DNA of 64,000 nucleotides from Clostridiales bacterium (GCA_024684375.1 JAIKWZ010000047.1:1-64000); one strand, 5' to 3'; numbered from the stretch's first letter, positions 43,854 to 53,959 are shown. Notes: a model not told the origin generated them from the sequence alone. Numbers and translations: made by a program.

Positions 43854-43880
43854 GGGCAGCGAACAGCTGCCCTTTTTATT
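43854..43880 (+). terminator. Terminator after the AAA+ ATPase gene
   Basis: Stem GGGCAGC / GCTGCCC with a GAACA loop, then TTTTTATT. Confidence 0.85.
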
Positions 43881-43921
43881 GTACACTGTCAGTAGGCAGA
43901 AGGCGCAAGGAGGGATGAAAT

Positions 43922-45601
43922 ATGCGCAGCATACCCAGGTGGGAGATATTTGAAGAGAGCTTTTTTTCATCCGGGGAGTACGAAAACCCTTTTGTGGATG
44001 TAGATCTTGAGGCCGAGTTCTCCTGCGGAGAGCGCAAGTACACGGTGGACGGATTCTTCGACGGAGACGGCATCTGGCGTGTCAGGTTTTCACCTCCGGA
44101 AGAAGGAGAGTGGAAATATACCACACACTCAAATCTGCAGGAGTTGGACGGGAAAACAGGGGAGTTCGCCTGTGTGCACCCGATCTCCAGAGGACCGCTT
44201 ACGCTTAACCCGCAGTTTCCCAACTGGTTTTTCAGGGGGGACGGTACCCCTCAGCTCATAGTCAACGACGGCTGGTTTCCACATACCGCGAACGGCCACG
44301 AGCTGCCATTTGAGGATCTTGAATTTCAACAGCCGTCTCAGGCGGACTTTGACAGGTTTTTTGATATTCTTGCCGACCACGGCGTAAACATGGTGGTGGG
44401 CATGAGTGAGCTGTACGCGAGGCAGAAAAGCATTACCGACACGAGCTTCGTGTGGCCGTGGAAGATCGTGGACGCCGAAAAGAACCTCATAGACAAAGAA
44501 CGTTTCAATCTGGATTTCTACCGGCGCTGGGAGCATAACCTGGCCCACGCGAAGCGGAGGGACCTGTTTTACGTATTCGAGGTGCTTTACGACGATTCGC
44601 TCATCCGCCCGCGGGAATGGAACAACCATCCCTACAACGTAAAAAACGGCGGCTGGCTGGAGAGTGACAGCGATTTAGGCGTCGACGTGTGCTGGCGCAA
44701 CCTGTTCGACGTGAACAACCCCATGTCCCGCAAATACCTTGGGCGGTACATAAAGTACACCATGGCGCGCCTGGCATGCTTCAGCAACATCCTTTGGGAG
44801 ATCGGGGCGGAAAACGCGAACCTGGCGGTGCTGCCGGAAAGAATGCTCAAAGGCGCTTTCATGCCTGTTGAACCGATAGCGGAGTGGTACAAGTACTGGG
44901 CGCGCCGCATCGCGCTGAATGACCCATACGGAAGGCTGCGCACCTTCGGCGATACCACATATCACCCGCTGATGGTCAGAGAGCAGGGCAACGATTTCGT
45001 GCTTACGCAAGATCCAAGAAACTACCGAAGGGACGACGAGTATTATTACTATCTGGCCATGAGGGATTACGGAAAGCTGTACTGGCAGTTCAACCGTCCA
45101 ATGGTGATAGGGGAAATGACATCGTCAAACAACGGCAACTACGAGCGCGAACGGAGGATGTACTGGATTGCCGCCACTTCGGGCTACATCATGGGAAGGA
45201 GCGACCGCCATTTTGCGCCGGTGACAGGAGACAAGCTTACAGAGGAACTCAAGTTCTCTCTGGGCGGCGTTCCGGTGATATATGATCAGCTTGGGATTCT
45301 GCGCTCGTTTATTGAAGAGAAAGTCAGCTTCTGGCGAATGGAACCCATGCACGACAGGTGCGCGTGCGACAGGCTGTGCTGCTGCCTTGGGGAAACTGAC
45401 AGAGAATACCTTATCTACCTGCCATTTGGGGGAAAACTGGAGATAGACGTGCCGGAAAGTCAAGTAAGAGTATTGAATCCGGTGACAGGTCAAGTGCGTG
45501 AAAGCGTCTGCAAGGCGGGCAGGTTCAGATTTGAACAGCCTCAGGGTGAAGATGTGGTATTGCACATAAAGGTGCTGCCGCCGGCTTCGGACCGGACATA
45601 A
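43922..45601 (+). CDS. DUF5060-type glycoside hydrolase (apiosidase-like TIM barrel)
   Basis: A 559-residue cytoplasmic-type enzyme (no signal peptide). Residues 1-85 match the DUF5060 beta-sandwich (RWEIFEESFFSSGEYENPF, VDGFFDGDGIWRVRFSPPEEGEW). Residues about 95-460 form a TIM barrel of the DUF4038/GH140-like group (WFFRGDGTPQLIVNDGW, LADHGVNMVVGMSELYARQ). Candidate catalytic acids are E297 in WEIGAENAN and E398 in VIGEMTSSN. A C-terminal beta domain follows. The absence of a leader suggests it acts on imported oligosaccharides. Start at ATG 43922 with AAGGAGGG upstream. It precedes a shared terminator with guaB. Confidence 0.85.
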   Translation: MRSIPRWEIFEESFFSSGEYENPFVDVDLEAEFSCGERKYTVDGFFDGDGIWRVRFSPPEEGEWKYTTHSNLQELDGKTGEFACVHPISRGPLTLNPQFPNWFFRGDGTPQLIVNDGWFPHTANGHELPFEDLEFQQPSQADFDRFFDILADHGVNMVVGMSELYARQKSITDTSFVWPWKIVDAEKNLIDKERFNLDFYRRWEHNLAHAKRRDLFYVFEVLYDDSLIRPREWNNHPYNVKNGGWLESDSDLGVDVCWRNLFDVNNPMSRKYLGRYIKYTMARLACFSNILWEIGAENANLAVLPERMLKGAFMPVEPIAEWYKYWARRIALNDPYGRLRTFGDTTYHPLMVREQGNDFVLTQDPRNYRRDDEYYYYLAMRDYGKLYWQFNRPMVIGEMTSSNNGNYERERRMYWIAATSGYIMGRSDRHFAPVTGDKLTEELKFSLGGVPVIYDQLGILRSFIEEKVSFWRMEPMHDRCACDRLCCCLGETDREYLIYLPFGGKLEIDVPESQVRVLNPVTGQVRESVCKAGRFRFEQPQGEDVVLHIKVLPPASDRT

Positions 45602-45605
45602 AAAG

Positions 45606-45640
45606 CCCGGGACAGCAAGTCTGTCCCGGGACGTTTTTTT
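45606..45640. terminator. Bidirectional terminator between the DUF5060 gene and guaB
   Basis: Arms CCCGGGACAG (45606-45615) and CTGTCCCGGG (45621-45630) with a CAAGT loop. It is followed by ACGTTTTTTT on the plus strand and CTTTT on the minus strand, so it serves both convergent genes. Confidence 0.9.
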
Positions 45641-45650
45641 ATACTATTCT

Positions 45651-47159
45651 TTATTTTATCGAAGTGGCGTTGGTGTGCAGCGTCACGTCGTGGTATCCAC
45701 CTTCGATTATGGAGGTGGGGGATACCAGAGTGAGGCGGGCGTTTTTATGCAGCTCGGGGATGCTCTTTACGCCGCAGTTGCACATGGTGGACTTGACCTT
45801 GTAAAGGCTTAGCTCAACATTGTCCCTTAAGCTGCCCGCATAGGTGACATAGCTGTCCACGCCCTCTTCGAAGCTGAGCTTTCCCGCTCCGCCCAGGTCA
45901 TACCTTTGCCAGTTGCGGGCGCGGTTTGAACCCTCGCCCCAATACTCTTTCATGTATGCTCCGTTCACCATTACTTTGGCGCCGGGGCTTTCGTCGAAGC
46001 GGGCGAAATAGCGGCCCAGCATTATGAAATCAGCTCCCATTGCCAGAGCCAGCGTCATATGATGGTCGTACACGATGCCACCGTCGGAGCACAGGGGGAC
46101 ATACACACCGGTCTCTTTATAGTACTTGTCCCTCTCTGCAGCGACCTCGATCACGGAAGTGGCCTGGCCCCGGCCTATGCCCTTGGTCTCGCGGGTTATG
46201 CAGATAGAGCCGCCCCCGATGCCGATCTTTACGAAGTCGGCGCCGGCGTCCGCCAGAAAACGGAACGCGTCAGCATCCACCACGTTCCCGGCGCCTACGA
46301 TCACGCTGCTGCCGTATGTATCCCGTATCCATTTGAGGCAGTCTGCCTGATAGCAACTGTAGCCCTCGGAGGAATCGATGCACAGAGCGTCCGCGCCCGC
46401 TTCCAGCAGCGCCGGAACACGTTCTTTATAGTCCCGCGTGTTGATGCCCGCGCCTACACGGAAGCGCTTTTGTTCGTCCAGCAGCTCGAATGGGTTGTCT
46501 TTGTGGCTGTCATAGTCCTTGCGGAACACGAAATACTTTAGGCAGCCCTCGTTGTCCACGATCGGGAGGGCGTTGATCTTATGGTCCCAGATAATGTCGT
46601 TGGCTTCCTTAAGGCTGACGCTTTCGGGAGCAGTGACCAGCTTGGAAAATGGCGTCATGAAGGTGGAGACCTTCTCGCTGCCGGTCATGCGGCTGATGCG
46701 GTAGTCACGGCTGGTCACGATGCCCATAAGCTTGCCGTGCGCGCTGCCATCGTGAGTGATGGCGATCGTGGAAAAGCCGTTTTTCTCCTTCAGGTTCAGA
46801 ACGTCAGTCAGTGTGCTGTCAGGCGTCAGGTTGCTGGCGGAGACCACAAAGCCGGCTTTGTAGCTTTTGACTTTAGCGACCATCTGCGCCTGGCTGCGGA
46901 TGGATTGTGCCCCAAAGATAAAAGAAATGCCGCCTTCTTTTGCAAGCGCGATGGCCAGACGATCGTCAGATACGCTTTGCATGATGGCGGACACAAGGGG
47001 AATGTTCAAAGTCAGGCGGGAAGCCTCTTTTCCGGGGCGGTACTTGGCCAGAGGAGTGGCCAGGGAGACGTTGGAGGGCACACAGTCAGGCCCCGTGTAC
47101 CCGGGGATCAGCAGGTACTCGTTGAAAGTGTGACAGGGTTCAGCATAGTAGTACGCCAT
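45651..47159 (-). CDS. guaB: IMP dehydrogenase
   Basis: Oxidises IMP to XMP, the committed step to GMP. The 502 residues form the catalytic TIM barrel interrupted by two CBS domains (about residues 115-235; [10 protein letters not shown] lies in the first). The catalytic cysteine is C320 in [12 protein letters not shown], and the flap/active-site glycines lie in [24 protein letters not shown]. The N-terminal FNEYLLIPG replaces the common TFDDVLL stretch, as in a clostridial subgroup. It is an isolated purine gene between glycosidase genes. The promoter carries a palindrome in the spacer. Confidence 0.95.
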   Translation of the reverse strand: MAYYYAEPCHTFNEYLLIPGYTGPDCVPSNVSLATPLAKYRPGKEASRLTLNIPLVSAIMQSVSDDRLAIALAKEGGISFIFGAQSIRSQAQMVAKVKSYKAGFVVSASNLTPDSTLTDVLNLKEKNGFSTIAITHDGSAHGKLMGIVTSRDYRISRMTGSEKVSTFMTPFSKLVTAPESVSLKEANDIIWDHKINALPIVDNEGCLKYFVFRKDYDSHKDNPFELLDEQKRFRVGAGINTRDYKERVPALLEAGADALCIDSSEGYSCYQADCLKWIRDTYGSSVIVGAGNVVDADAFRFLADAGADFVKIGIGGGSICITRETKGIGRGQATSVIEVAAERDKYYKETGVYVPLCSDGGIVYDHHMTLALAMGADFIMLGRYFARFDESPGAKVMVNGAYMKEYWGEGSNRARNWQRYDLGGAGKLSFEEGVDSYVTYAGSLRDNVELSLYKVKSTMCNCGVKSIPELHKNARLTLVSPTSIIEGGYHDVTLHTNATSIK

Positions 47160-47186
47160 ATTATCCCCCTAAAAACAGTTTTTGAA

Positions 47187-47215
47187 ATATTAGCAGACGT
47201 ATACGTCAATGTCAA
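47187..47215 (-). promoter_or_regulatory. guaB promoter with palindrome in the spacer
   Basis: On the minus strand TTGACA (47210-47215), exactly 17 bases, then TAATAT (47187-47192). The perfect 12-base palindrome GACGTATACGTC (47196-47207) sits between the boxes and is a likely operator. Confidence 0.75.
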
Positions 47216-47248
47216 GAAACACAAGGTTAATTATGGGACAAAAGCGGT

Positions 47249-47292
47249 TTGACATTTATTAAAGAAAGGTGTATCATTCCAATGAAGGAATG
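47249..47292 (+). promoter_or_regulatory. Promoter of the GH106-like pair with overlapping inverted repeat
   Basis: TTGACA (47249-47254), 17 bases, then TATCAT (47272-47277). The inverted repeat CATTCC-N6-GGAATG (47275-47292) overlaps the -10 box and the start site, the position expected of a repressor operator. Confidence 0.7.
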
Positions 47293-47316
47293 CCATAGTG
47301 GAGAGGGTCGCACCAT

Positions 47317-50300
47317 ATGCTTTATCCGAGATCGAATGAGGAAAGGCTTTCGCAACGGCTTTTTGAAAACCCCTCTTGCGAATACAGAGGCACGCCATTT
47401 TGGGCGTGGAACGGAAAACTGAACGACGAAACGCTGACCTGGCAGATCCATATGCTCAAGCAGATGGGACTGGGCGGTTTTCATATGCACGTGAGAACAG
47501 GCATGGACAGCCCTTATCTGGATCGTGAGTTCATGGGCCATGTGAGGCACTGCATCGGAGAGGCAAAGAAAAACCGCATGCTTGCCTGGCTGTACGATGA
47601 GGACAGGTGGCCTTCCGGCACGGCGGGGGGAAAGGTGACAACAAGGGATCCCGCTTTTGCCATGCAGACGCTTATGCTCACGGTCGTTCCTTACAGCCGA
47701 GATGACAGCGCGAAAACACCTGCGCCAGGCAGAGGGCAAAGGTCTGACCGGCAGGAAAACGGCACGTTGCTCACGGTCTACGATGTGATGCTCGACAGTG
47801 ACGGCAGGCTGGTTTCCCACCGCAGGATCAGCCCGGATGAGCCGGCGAAGGGAATAAAGTGGTTCGCTTATCAGGAACACGCCGTGGAGGATCCCTGGTT
47901 TAACGGAAAGCCTTACGCCGACACGCTGTCGACAGAAGCGGTCAGGGCGTTTATTGACATAACACACGAAGCGTACTACAGGGAGTTTGCGGACGAATTC
48001 GGCTCGACCATACCCGCGATCTTTACGGATGAGCCCAAGGTGGGGTACAAACTGCCGCTGGCTTTTGCGAATGACACCAGCGACGTATTTTTTCCATGGA
48101 CAGGCGAACTGCCGGGTCTATTCGAAGAAGAGTACTCAGAGGATATACTCGACAGGATCCCTGAGCTCGTGTGGGAAAACGCGGATGGGAGTTTTTCAAA
48201 CTTCCGCTGGCGTTTTCACAACCTCATAGCGGAACGTTTCGCACGCAATTACTGCGGAAGCATAGGCGACTGGTGCGACCAAAGGGGGATAAAGCTCACG
48301 GGCCACTGCTACCTGGAGCCCACCCTCAAGGGACAGACGAATGCCATGGGCGATGCCATGCGCTGCTATCCGCATTTCGGGATACCCGGGATAGACATGC
48401 TGTGCGACTTTCATGAATACACGACCGCAAAGCAGACCCAGTCCATTGTGCGCCAGAGCGGCAAGGAAGGCATGCTGAGCGAGCTTTACGGCGTGACGGG
48501 CTGGGACTACGACTTCAGAGGCTATAAGCTGCAGGGCGACTGGCAGGCGGCGCTGGGCGTGACGGTCCGCGTTCCGCACCTGACTTGGATGACCATGAAG
48601 GGGGAGGCCAAACGGGACTACCCGGCGTCCATAGGCTATCAGTCTCCCTGGTGGCGCGAGTTTTCCATGGTGGAAGACCATTTCGCCAGACTCAATACCG
48701 CAATGACCCGGGGCAGGGCGGTCTCGAAAGTGGCGGTCATCCATCCAATTGAGAGTTATTGGCTGTACTGGGGTCCTATGGCGCAGACCGAGGCTGACCG
48801 CAGCCGCATGGAAAGTCAGTTTAAGGAACTGACTGAAATCCTGCTGTTCGGACTGATCGATTTTGATTTCATTTCCGAGGCGGTGCTGCCGGGACAGTGC
48901 GAAAACGGCTCTAATCCCCTGAAGGTGGGGCTTATGAGCTACGACGCGGTGATCGCCCCGGGCCTTACCACGCTCAGGTCTACCACTCTGGACAGGCTGG
49001 AGGGCTTTGTGAACGCAGGAGGTCGCCTGCTGTACACCGGAGAAGCGCCCGCACTTGTAGACGCGCTGCCTTCAGACAGGGCTAAAAAGCTGTTCGAACG
49101 TGGCGAAAGGCTTGACTTCAGCAAGACCGCCGTATTGAATGCCCTGGAGGACTTGCGCTTTATCGACATCCGTGACGAATGGGGCGTACAGGTAAACTCG
49201 CTTTTATACCAGCTAAGGCAGGACAAGGGCGGCATGTGGCTGTTTGTGGCTAACGGCAAGAACCCCGCTTCTCCGGATGTTGAGAACGACTATAAGCTGC
49301 GCTTTATCCTGAAGGGCGAATACAAGCTTACGCTGTACGACACGCTCAGCGGCGAGATACATCCGCTGGAGGCGACGGTTTCAGGCGGCAGGACCGTGTT
49401 TGAAAAGGTGTGGCATCTTCAGGACAGCCTGCTTTTGTGGCTTGAACCGGGGGCGAAAGCAGCAACCGCGCCGGAATTCGTGAAGATCTCCAGCCGAGAC
49501 CCGAAAGCTGCCCTGATAATGAAGCCCGTAAGGTACAGGCTTTCAGAGCCCAACATGTGCCTGCTGGACATGGGTGAATACGCCATGGACGAAGGCGAGT
49601 GGCAGCCAATGGAGGAGATACTGCGCATGGACAACGCCGCGCGCAGGACGCTTGGAATTCCTCCCCGCCGTAAGGAAGTCATGCAGCCTTACCTTATTCC
49701 GGACGAGCCCAATGAGCACTGTATCCGCGTGCGCTTCACGATCCCCAGCGAGGTAGACGTGGCTTCTCCGCGTCTGGCCTTGGAGGAGCCTGAGCTTGCC
49801 GAGATTTGCCTGAACGGCGAAAGAGTGCCCGCGGAGGAAATTGGCTGGTTCGTGGACAGGGATATAAAACAGGTCGCGCTCCCGCCGCTTAAAAAGGGCG
49901 TTAACGTGCTTACTGTAGTCACTCCCATAGGCAAACGCACGAATCTGGAGGCATTCTACCTTTTGGGAGACTTCGGGGTAAGGGTGAACGGCACTGTCAA
50001 GACGCTGATCCCTCTGCCGGAGACGATAGGCTTCGGTTCGGTCGTGGAGCAGGGACTGCCATTCTACACAGGCAACGTTGATTATATAATTCCCGTAAAC
50101 ACCAGGAGCGATTTTTCCGTAAGAGTGCCACATTGGCGAGGCGGCCTTGTGAAGGTGCTGGTAGACGGCAAGGATGAAGGCAGGATCGCTTTTTCGCCTT
50201 ACCGTCTGGACATCCATGGCGTTGACCCGGGCACTCACGAGCTTACGCTGAGGCTTTACGGCACGCGCATCAACGGCTTTGGACAGCTGCACCATACGCA

Positions 50301-50433
50301 GGGCATTTACTACTACCAGAGCCCCAATTCCTGGCGCAGCGAAGGCGATCTGTGGAAGTACGAATACGAGTTCAAACCGATGGGAATACTCAAAAGCCCG
50401 GAATTATCCGGGGCGGTACCGGAAGAAAACTGA
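47317..50433 (+). CDS. GH106-like glycoside hydrolase (putative alpha-L-rhamnosidase family)
   Basis: A 1038-residue enzyme resembling the GH106/PF17132 group. The N-terminal barrel carries RGTPFWAWNGKL near residue 24, MGLGGFHMHVRTGM, WLYDEDRWPSGTAGG and FTDEP at residues 236-240. GIKLTGHCYLEPTLKGQ gives a candidate catalytic glutamate. C-terminal beta-sandwich domains hold galactose-binding-like modules near 800-1030. There is no signal peptide, so it probably acts on imported oligosaccharides. It shares the FTDEP and TGHxxxE motifs with the next gene, its tandem paralogue. Specificity for rhamnose is only a family-level guess. Confidence 0.85.
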   Translation: MLYPRSNEERLSQRLFENPSCEYRGTPFWAWNGKLNDETLTWQIHMLKQMGLGGFHMHVRTGMDSPYLDREFMGHVRHCIGEAKKNRMLAWLYDEDRWPSGTAGGKVTTRDPAFAMQTLMLTVVPYSRDDSAKTPAPGRGQRSDRQENGTLLTVYDVMLDSDGRLVSHRRISPDEPAKGIKWFAYQEHAVEDPWFNGKPYADTLSTEAVRAFIDITHEAYYREFADEFGSTIPAIFTDEPKVGYKLPLAFANDTSDVFFPWTGELPGLFEEEYSEDILDRIPELVWENADGSFSNFRWRFHNLIAERFARNYCGSIGDWCDQRGIKLTGHCYLEPTLKGQTNAMGDAMRCYPHFGIPGIDMLCDFHEYTTAKQTQSIVRQSGKEGMLSELYGVTGWDYDFRGYKLQGDWQAALGVTVRVPHLTWMTMKGEAKRDYPASIGYQSPWWREFSMVEDHFARLNTAMTRGRAVSKVAVIHPIESYWLYWGPMAQTEADRSRMESQFKELTEILLFGLIDFDFISEAVLPGQCENGSNPLKVGLMSYDAVIAPGLTTLRSTTLDRLEGFVNAGGRLLYTGEAPALVDALPSDRAKKLFERGERLDFSKTAVLNALEDLRFIDIRDEWGVQVNSLLYQLRQDKGGMWLFVANGKNPASPDVENDYKLRFILKGEYKLTLYDTLSGEIHPLEATVSGGRTVFEKVWHLQDSLLLWLEPGAKAATAPEFVKISSRDPKAALIMKPVRYRLSEPNMCLLDMGEYAMDEGEWQPMEEILRMDNAARRTLGIPPRRKEVMQPYLIPDEPNEHCIRVRFTIPSEVDVASPRLALEEPELAEICLNGERVPAEEIGWFVDRDIKQVALPPLKKGVNVLTVVTPIGKRTNLEAFYLLGDFGVRVNGTVKTLIPLPETIGFGSVVEQGLPFYTGNVDYIIPVNTRSDFSVRVPHWRGGLVKVLVDGKDEGRIAFSPYRLDIHGVDPGTHELTLRLYGTRINGFGQLHHTQGIYYYQSPNSWRSEGDLWKYEYEFKPMGILKSPELSGAVPEEN

Positions 50434-50478
50434 TTTTCGGCGGCACGAGCCAAACACTGTGACTTATGGAGGCACACT

Positions 50479-53391
50479 ATGAGCAGCGATGTGATCAGGA
50501 TCCTTAAAGGCGAACTGACAGATTACAGACCCGTTCCATTCTGGAGCTGGAACGACGAGCTGGAGCCAAAGGAGCTCAGACGCCAGATCAACCACATGAA
50601 GCGGGACGGTTTCGGAGGCTTTTTTATGCATGCCAGAGGCGGTCTCGTCACCGAATATATGGGTGAGGACTGGTTCAAATGCGTGGCAGCCTGCGTGGAT
50701 GAGTCTCAAAAGCGGGACATGCGCGCCTGGGCGTACGATGAAAACGGCTGGCCCAGCGGCTTCGCGGGCATGAAATTGCTGGAGGATCCCTCCAACCACG
50801 CGCACTATCTCGAAGGTATCGAAAAGGATGGGTATGATCCGAACGCGCTGGGCTGCTACAGGGTAGAAAACGGTGAGCTGTTCAAACTGAATGAGGATGA
50901 CGGCGGAAAGTGTTTTTGCGTGTACGACCGTACAAATCCTACAGTAGTAGACGTGCTCAACTGGAAGATAGTGCAGAAGTTCATTCTTGAAACACACAGC
51001 AGGTACCTGAAAAAACTGGGGCAGGATTTCGGCAAAACGATGCTGGGTTTCTTTACCGATGAACCCCAGTATTTCAGGGGAGCCACCGCGTACACCCCGG
51101 TGATCAACGCCAGGTATCAGAGCCGCTTTTCGGAAGACATCACACTGAAGCTGGGCGCCCTGTTTCTGGACTGCAGGGAAGCCGCGAGCTTCCGCTACCG
51201 CTACTGGCTGATGATGAACGAGCTGTTTACCGAAAGCTTCGCGGGACAGGTATACCGCTGGTGTGAGGAGCATAATTGCAAGCTGACCGGGCACGTGGTT
51301 GAGGAACAGCATCTGGCGGGCCAGATGGAGGGCTGCGCGGGTGTGATGCCTTTTTATGAGTACGAGCATATCCCCGGTGTGGACTGGCTGGGCCGTGAGA
51401 TAGGCAGTGAGCTGACGCCCCGGCAGGTGTCATCAGTGGCGATGCAGCTGGGCAAAAAGCAGGTGCTGACGGAGAGCTTCGCCGCCTGCGGCTGGGATGT
51501 AACGCCGCGGGAGCTTAAGCGCATCCTGGAGTGGCAGTTCGTCAACGGAGTCAATCTGGTGTGTCATCACCTGTATCCGTACTCTGTAAGAGGACAAAGA
51601 AAACGTGATTATCCTGCGTTTTATTCTCCTGTTACCAGCTGGAATATGCATATGCGCCGCTTCAACGACTATTTCGCGCGGCTGGGCTATCTGCTGGCTG
51701 AAAGCAGGGAGATGGCTGACACGCTGGTCATACACCCGCTCCACGCGGGATATACGCTGTATAAACGACTTGACAGGAACTCGACAGCGGCGCTCAACGC
51801 CTCCTTTGTTGAACTGGTGGAAAAACTGGGGGCCCGCGGCGTTATCCATCACATCGGCGACGAGACCCTGATGAAGAAATACGGGCGAGTAGCCGGCAGA
51901 AAACTGGTAATAGGCAAGTGCGCGTATTCCACGGTCGTTGTGCCGGAAATGCCCTCAATAGACGAGAGCACGCTCAGGCTGCTCAAAGAGTTCGTCAAAA
52001 ACGGGGGCAGACTGTGCTTGGCCGGAAACGCGCCAACGCTGGTCAACGGAGAGGAGAAGCCTCTGGACATAAGAGGCAATATCGGCCTTGACGATATCAG
52101 CAACCCAGGCTTCGCTCTGACTGGCAAAAGCGAGTCTATCCGCATTACTGTCAGGCGCGCGGAGTTCGGAGACTTCATTTTCGCGGTAAACCTCTCCAAG
52201 GATACAGCGCAGCATAACAGTTTTAAGATCCGCGCCCAGGGCGCAAGGAAGCTGAACCTTGAAGCCCTCAGGTTCGAGGATATCCCGTTCTCGCGCTCAG
52301 AGGGCGGCATAGAGATACCTCTCGACCTTGAAGCGGGGGAGTCGGAAGTGATATTCCTTTCCGCCAGGGCGATGAGCGCTGAGGAAGAAAAGAAGGGATA
52401 TGTCAGGACGATAAGCAGCCCCGGCGCGCTGATAACAAAGGCAGATACCAATACCCTTCCTCTGGATACGGCCCGCCTCTCATTTGACGGTGAAAGCTAT
52501 ACGGAAGAAATCCCCGTAATGGCAATAAACGACAGGCTGCTTAAGGAGCAGATCAACCGCACGGTGTACCTGAAGTACACATTCAGGGCCAACGCAAAGC
52601 CTTCTCCGCTGCGGCTTGAAGCGGAAACCGGCGGAGAACAGCTGATAACGGTCAACGGGTGCGAAGTCTCGCCCGACCGTGAAGGTGATTTCGGCACCGG
52701 CTTTATGTCGTATGACATCTCTGGGCTTGTACGAATGGGGACCAACGAGATCGTGCTGCGCATGGATTATTACCAGAGCGAGCACGTGTACAGAGTACAT
52801 AACGGTGTCTACTTCGAACACGACAATACCACAGAGAGCCTGGTCAACTGCCTGTGCTATGAGACAAACATAGAAAACGTATACCTGAGAGGCGATTTCT
52901 GCGTGGAAATGGCGGCGCTTGAACCTGCGGAAAAACGCTGCTTCAACGCTTCCGGCTTTGCGGTCACGCTGCCGCGGCGCTATGTGAACGCTTCGACCTT
53001 GGCTCAGGACGGCTTCCCGTTCTTCGGTGGAACGCTGAGGCTCTCGCTTAACATTGACGCGCAGGGCACTGAAAAATGGCTGCGCCTGAACGGACGCTAC
53101 GCAGCGGCCCGGATAGCAGTAAACGGAGGCCCTGCCAAAACACTCCTATTAAGCGACAAAGTGGACGTGGAAGGTGAAGTGAAGAGGGGCGTTAATACGC
53201 TGGAGATCGAGCTCACAAGCTCGCTGCGAAACGTGTTCGGGCCATTCCACCAGAAAAAGGACCCCGAACCCAACTTCACAAGCCCCAACAGTTTTACTCA
53301 TTACGGTGCGTGGCAGGACGGCAGGTGGGAAGGTTATCAGGACGAATACGCGATAAAGTTCTTCGGCATAGACAGCGTAGAACTGTGGTAA
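50479..53391 (+). CDS. Second GH106-like glycoside hydrolase
   Basis: A 970-residue paralogue of the upstream gene, 45 bases downstream and probably cotranscribed. Shared marks are RPVPFWSWNDELE, DGFGGFFMHARGG, WAYDENGWPSGFAG, FTDEP at residues 192-196 and KLTGHVVEEQHLAGQ. The C-terminal beta-sandwich region is shorter than its neighbour's, and overall identity outside the barrel looks low, so the two may cut different linkages of one glycan. No signal peptide. ATG 50479 is preceded by GGAGG. A bidirectional-looking terminator at 53407-53442 follows. Confidence 0.85.
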   Translation: MSSDVIRILKGELTDYRPVPFWSWNDELEPKELRRQINHMKRDGFGGFFMHARGGLVTEYMGEDWFKCVAACVDESQKRDMRAWAYDENGWPSGFAGMKLLEDPSNHAHYLEGIEKDGYDPNALGCYRVENGELFKLNEDDGGKCFCVYDRTNPTVVDVLNWKIVQKFILETHSRYLKKLGQDFGKTMLGFFTDEPQYFRGATAYTPVINARYQSRFSEDITLKLGALFLDCREAASFRYRYWLMMNELFTESFAGQVYRWCEEHNCKLTGHVVEEQHLAGQMEGCAGVMPFYEYEHIPGVDWLGREIGSELTPRQVSSVAMQLGKKQVLTESFAACGWDVTPRELKRILEWQFVNGVNLVCHHLYPYSVRGQRKRDYPAFYSPVTSWNMHMRRFNDYFARLGYLLAESREMADTLVIHPLHAGYTLYKRLDRNSTAALNASFVELVEKLGARGVIHHIGDETLMKKYGRVAGRKLVIGKCAYSTVVVPEMPSIDESTLRLLKEFVKNGGRLCLAGNAPTLVNGEEKPLDIRGNIGLDDISNPGFALTGKSESIRITVRRAEFGDFIFAVNLSKDTAQHNSFKIRAQGARKLNLEALRFEDIPFSRSEGGIEIPLDLEAGESEVIFLSARAMSAEEEKKGYVRTISSPGALITKADTNTLPLDTARLSFDGESYTEEIPVMAINDRLLKEQINRTVYLKYTFRANAKPSPLRLEAETGGEQLITVNGCEVSPDREGDFGTGFMSYDISGLVRMGTNEIVLRMDYYQSEHVYRVHNGVYFEHDNTTESLVNCLCYETNIENVYLRGDFCVEMAALEPAEKRCFNASGFAVTLPRRYVNASTLAQDGFPFFGGTLRLSLNIDAQGTEKWLRLNGRYAAARIAVNGGPAKTLLLSDKVDVEGEVKRGVNTLEIELTSSLRNVFGPFHQKKDPEPNFTSPNSFTHYGAWQDGRWEGYQDEYAIKFFGIDSVELW

Positions 53392-53406
53392 TAAACTAAA
53401 GCGAAC

Positions 53407-53442
53407 AAAAAACTCCGCGGAAGTGATCCCGCGGAGTTTTTT
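53407..53442. terminator. Terminator between GH106-like gene and CYTH gene (convergent)
   Basis: Arms AAAAAACTCCGCGG (53407-53420) and CCGCGGAGTTTTTT (53429-53442) flanking an 8-base loop. T-runs exist on both strands, so it ends both convergent transcripts. Confidence 0.9.
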
Positions 53443-53461
53443 ATCATATATCGTCTGTCGA

Positions 53462-53959
53462 TTATTTATCTTCTTCAGGTATCTTTTTGCTCAGTGATTT
53501 GTTGGAATAACTGCGGTCGCCAGAGACCTCGCGTATTATGCTGATAAATGGGGGAAATTCGACCTCTTCGCCTTCGCTTTCCAGCTCGACCTCCATCACC
53601 GCCTGCCTGTACCAAAATGGATATACGTCTATTTCAAATACATGTCCTTTGCAGGGGAAAGCAAAGCGGGTCTTGTAAATGTCAACTCGGGAAGGATCGC
53701 GCCTTGCCAGCAGCGCGAGGTATTCCGAAATATTGATGGTGCGCTCGTCCTCGAAGGCGCTAATGGGACTTATGCGGTTTTTGACGGTGTGAGTGAGCTC
53801 AAGCCTGTCGGAGAAAAGCCGGGCACGTACGCGTTCGCTGCCATCCTCTCGCAAAAGGTAGGTCTGCCTGATAAGGGAGACCCGACAGCCATCAGTCCGG
53901 GCAAGGTTCCCCACGTCAGGCATTTGAATAAGGAACTTGCGCTCAATCTCCGTATTCAT
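53462..53959 (-). CDS. CYTH-domain protein (adenylate cyclase/thiamine triphosphatase/tripolyphosphatase superfamily)
   Basis: A 165-residue protein opening with the CYTH signature ExExK (NTEIERKFLI). Inside the barrel it has alternating charged strands (LIRQTYLLR, RVRARLF, LELTHTVKN) and FEIDVYPFWYRQAVMEVELE. CYTH enzymes hydrolyse inorganic polyphosphates or nucleoside triphosphates. Start at ATG 53959 gives the canonical N-terminus but overlaps the upstream zinc-ribbon gene by 17 bases with a weak ribosome site; longer starts at 53980 or 53989 are possible. The substrate is not known. Confidence 0.85.
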   Translation of the reverse strand: MNTEIERKFLIQMPDVGNLARTDGCRVSLIRQTYLLREDGSERVRARLFSDRLELTHTVKNRISPISAFEDERTINISEYLALLARRDPSRVDIYKTRFAFPCKGHVFEIDVYPFWYRQAVMEVELESEGEEVEFPPFISIIREVSGDRSYSNKSLSKKIPEEDK

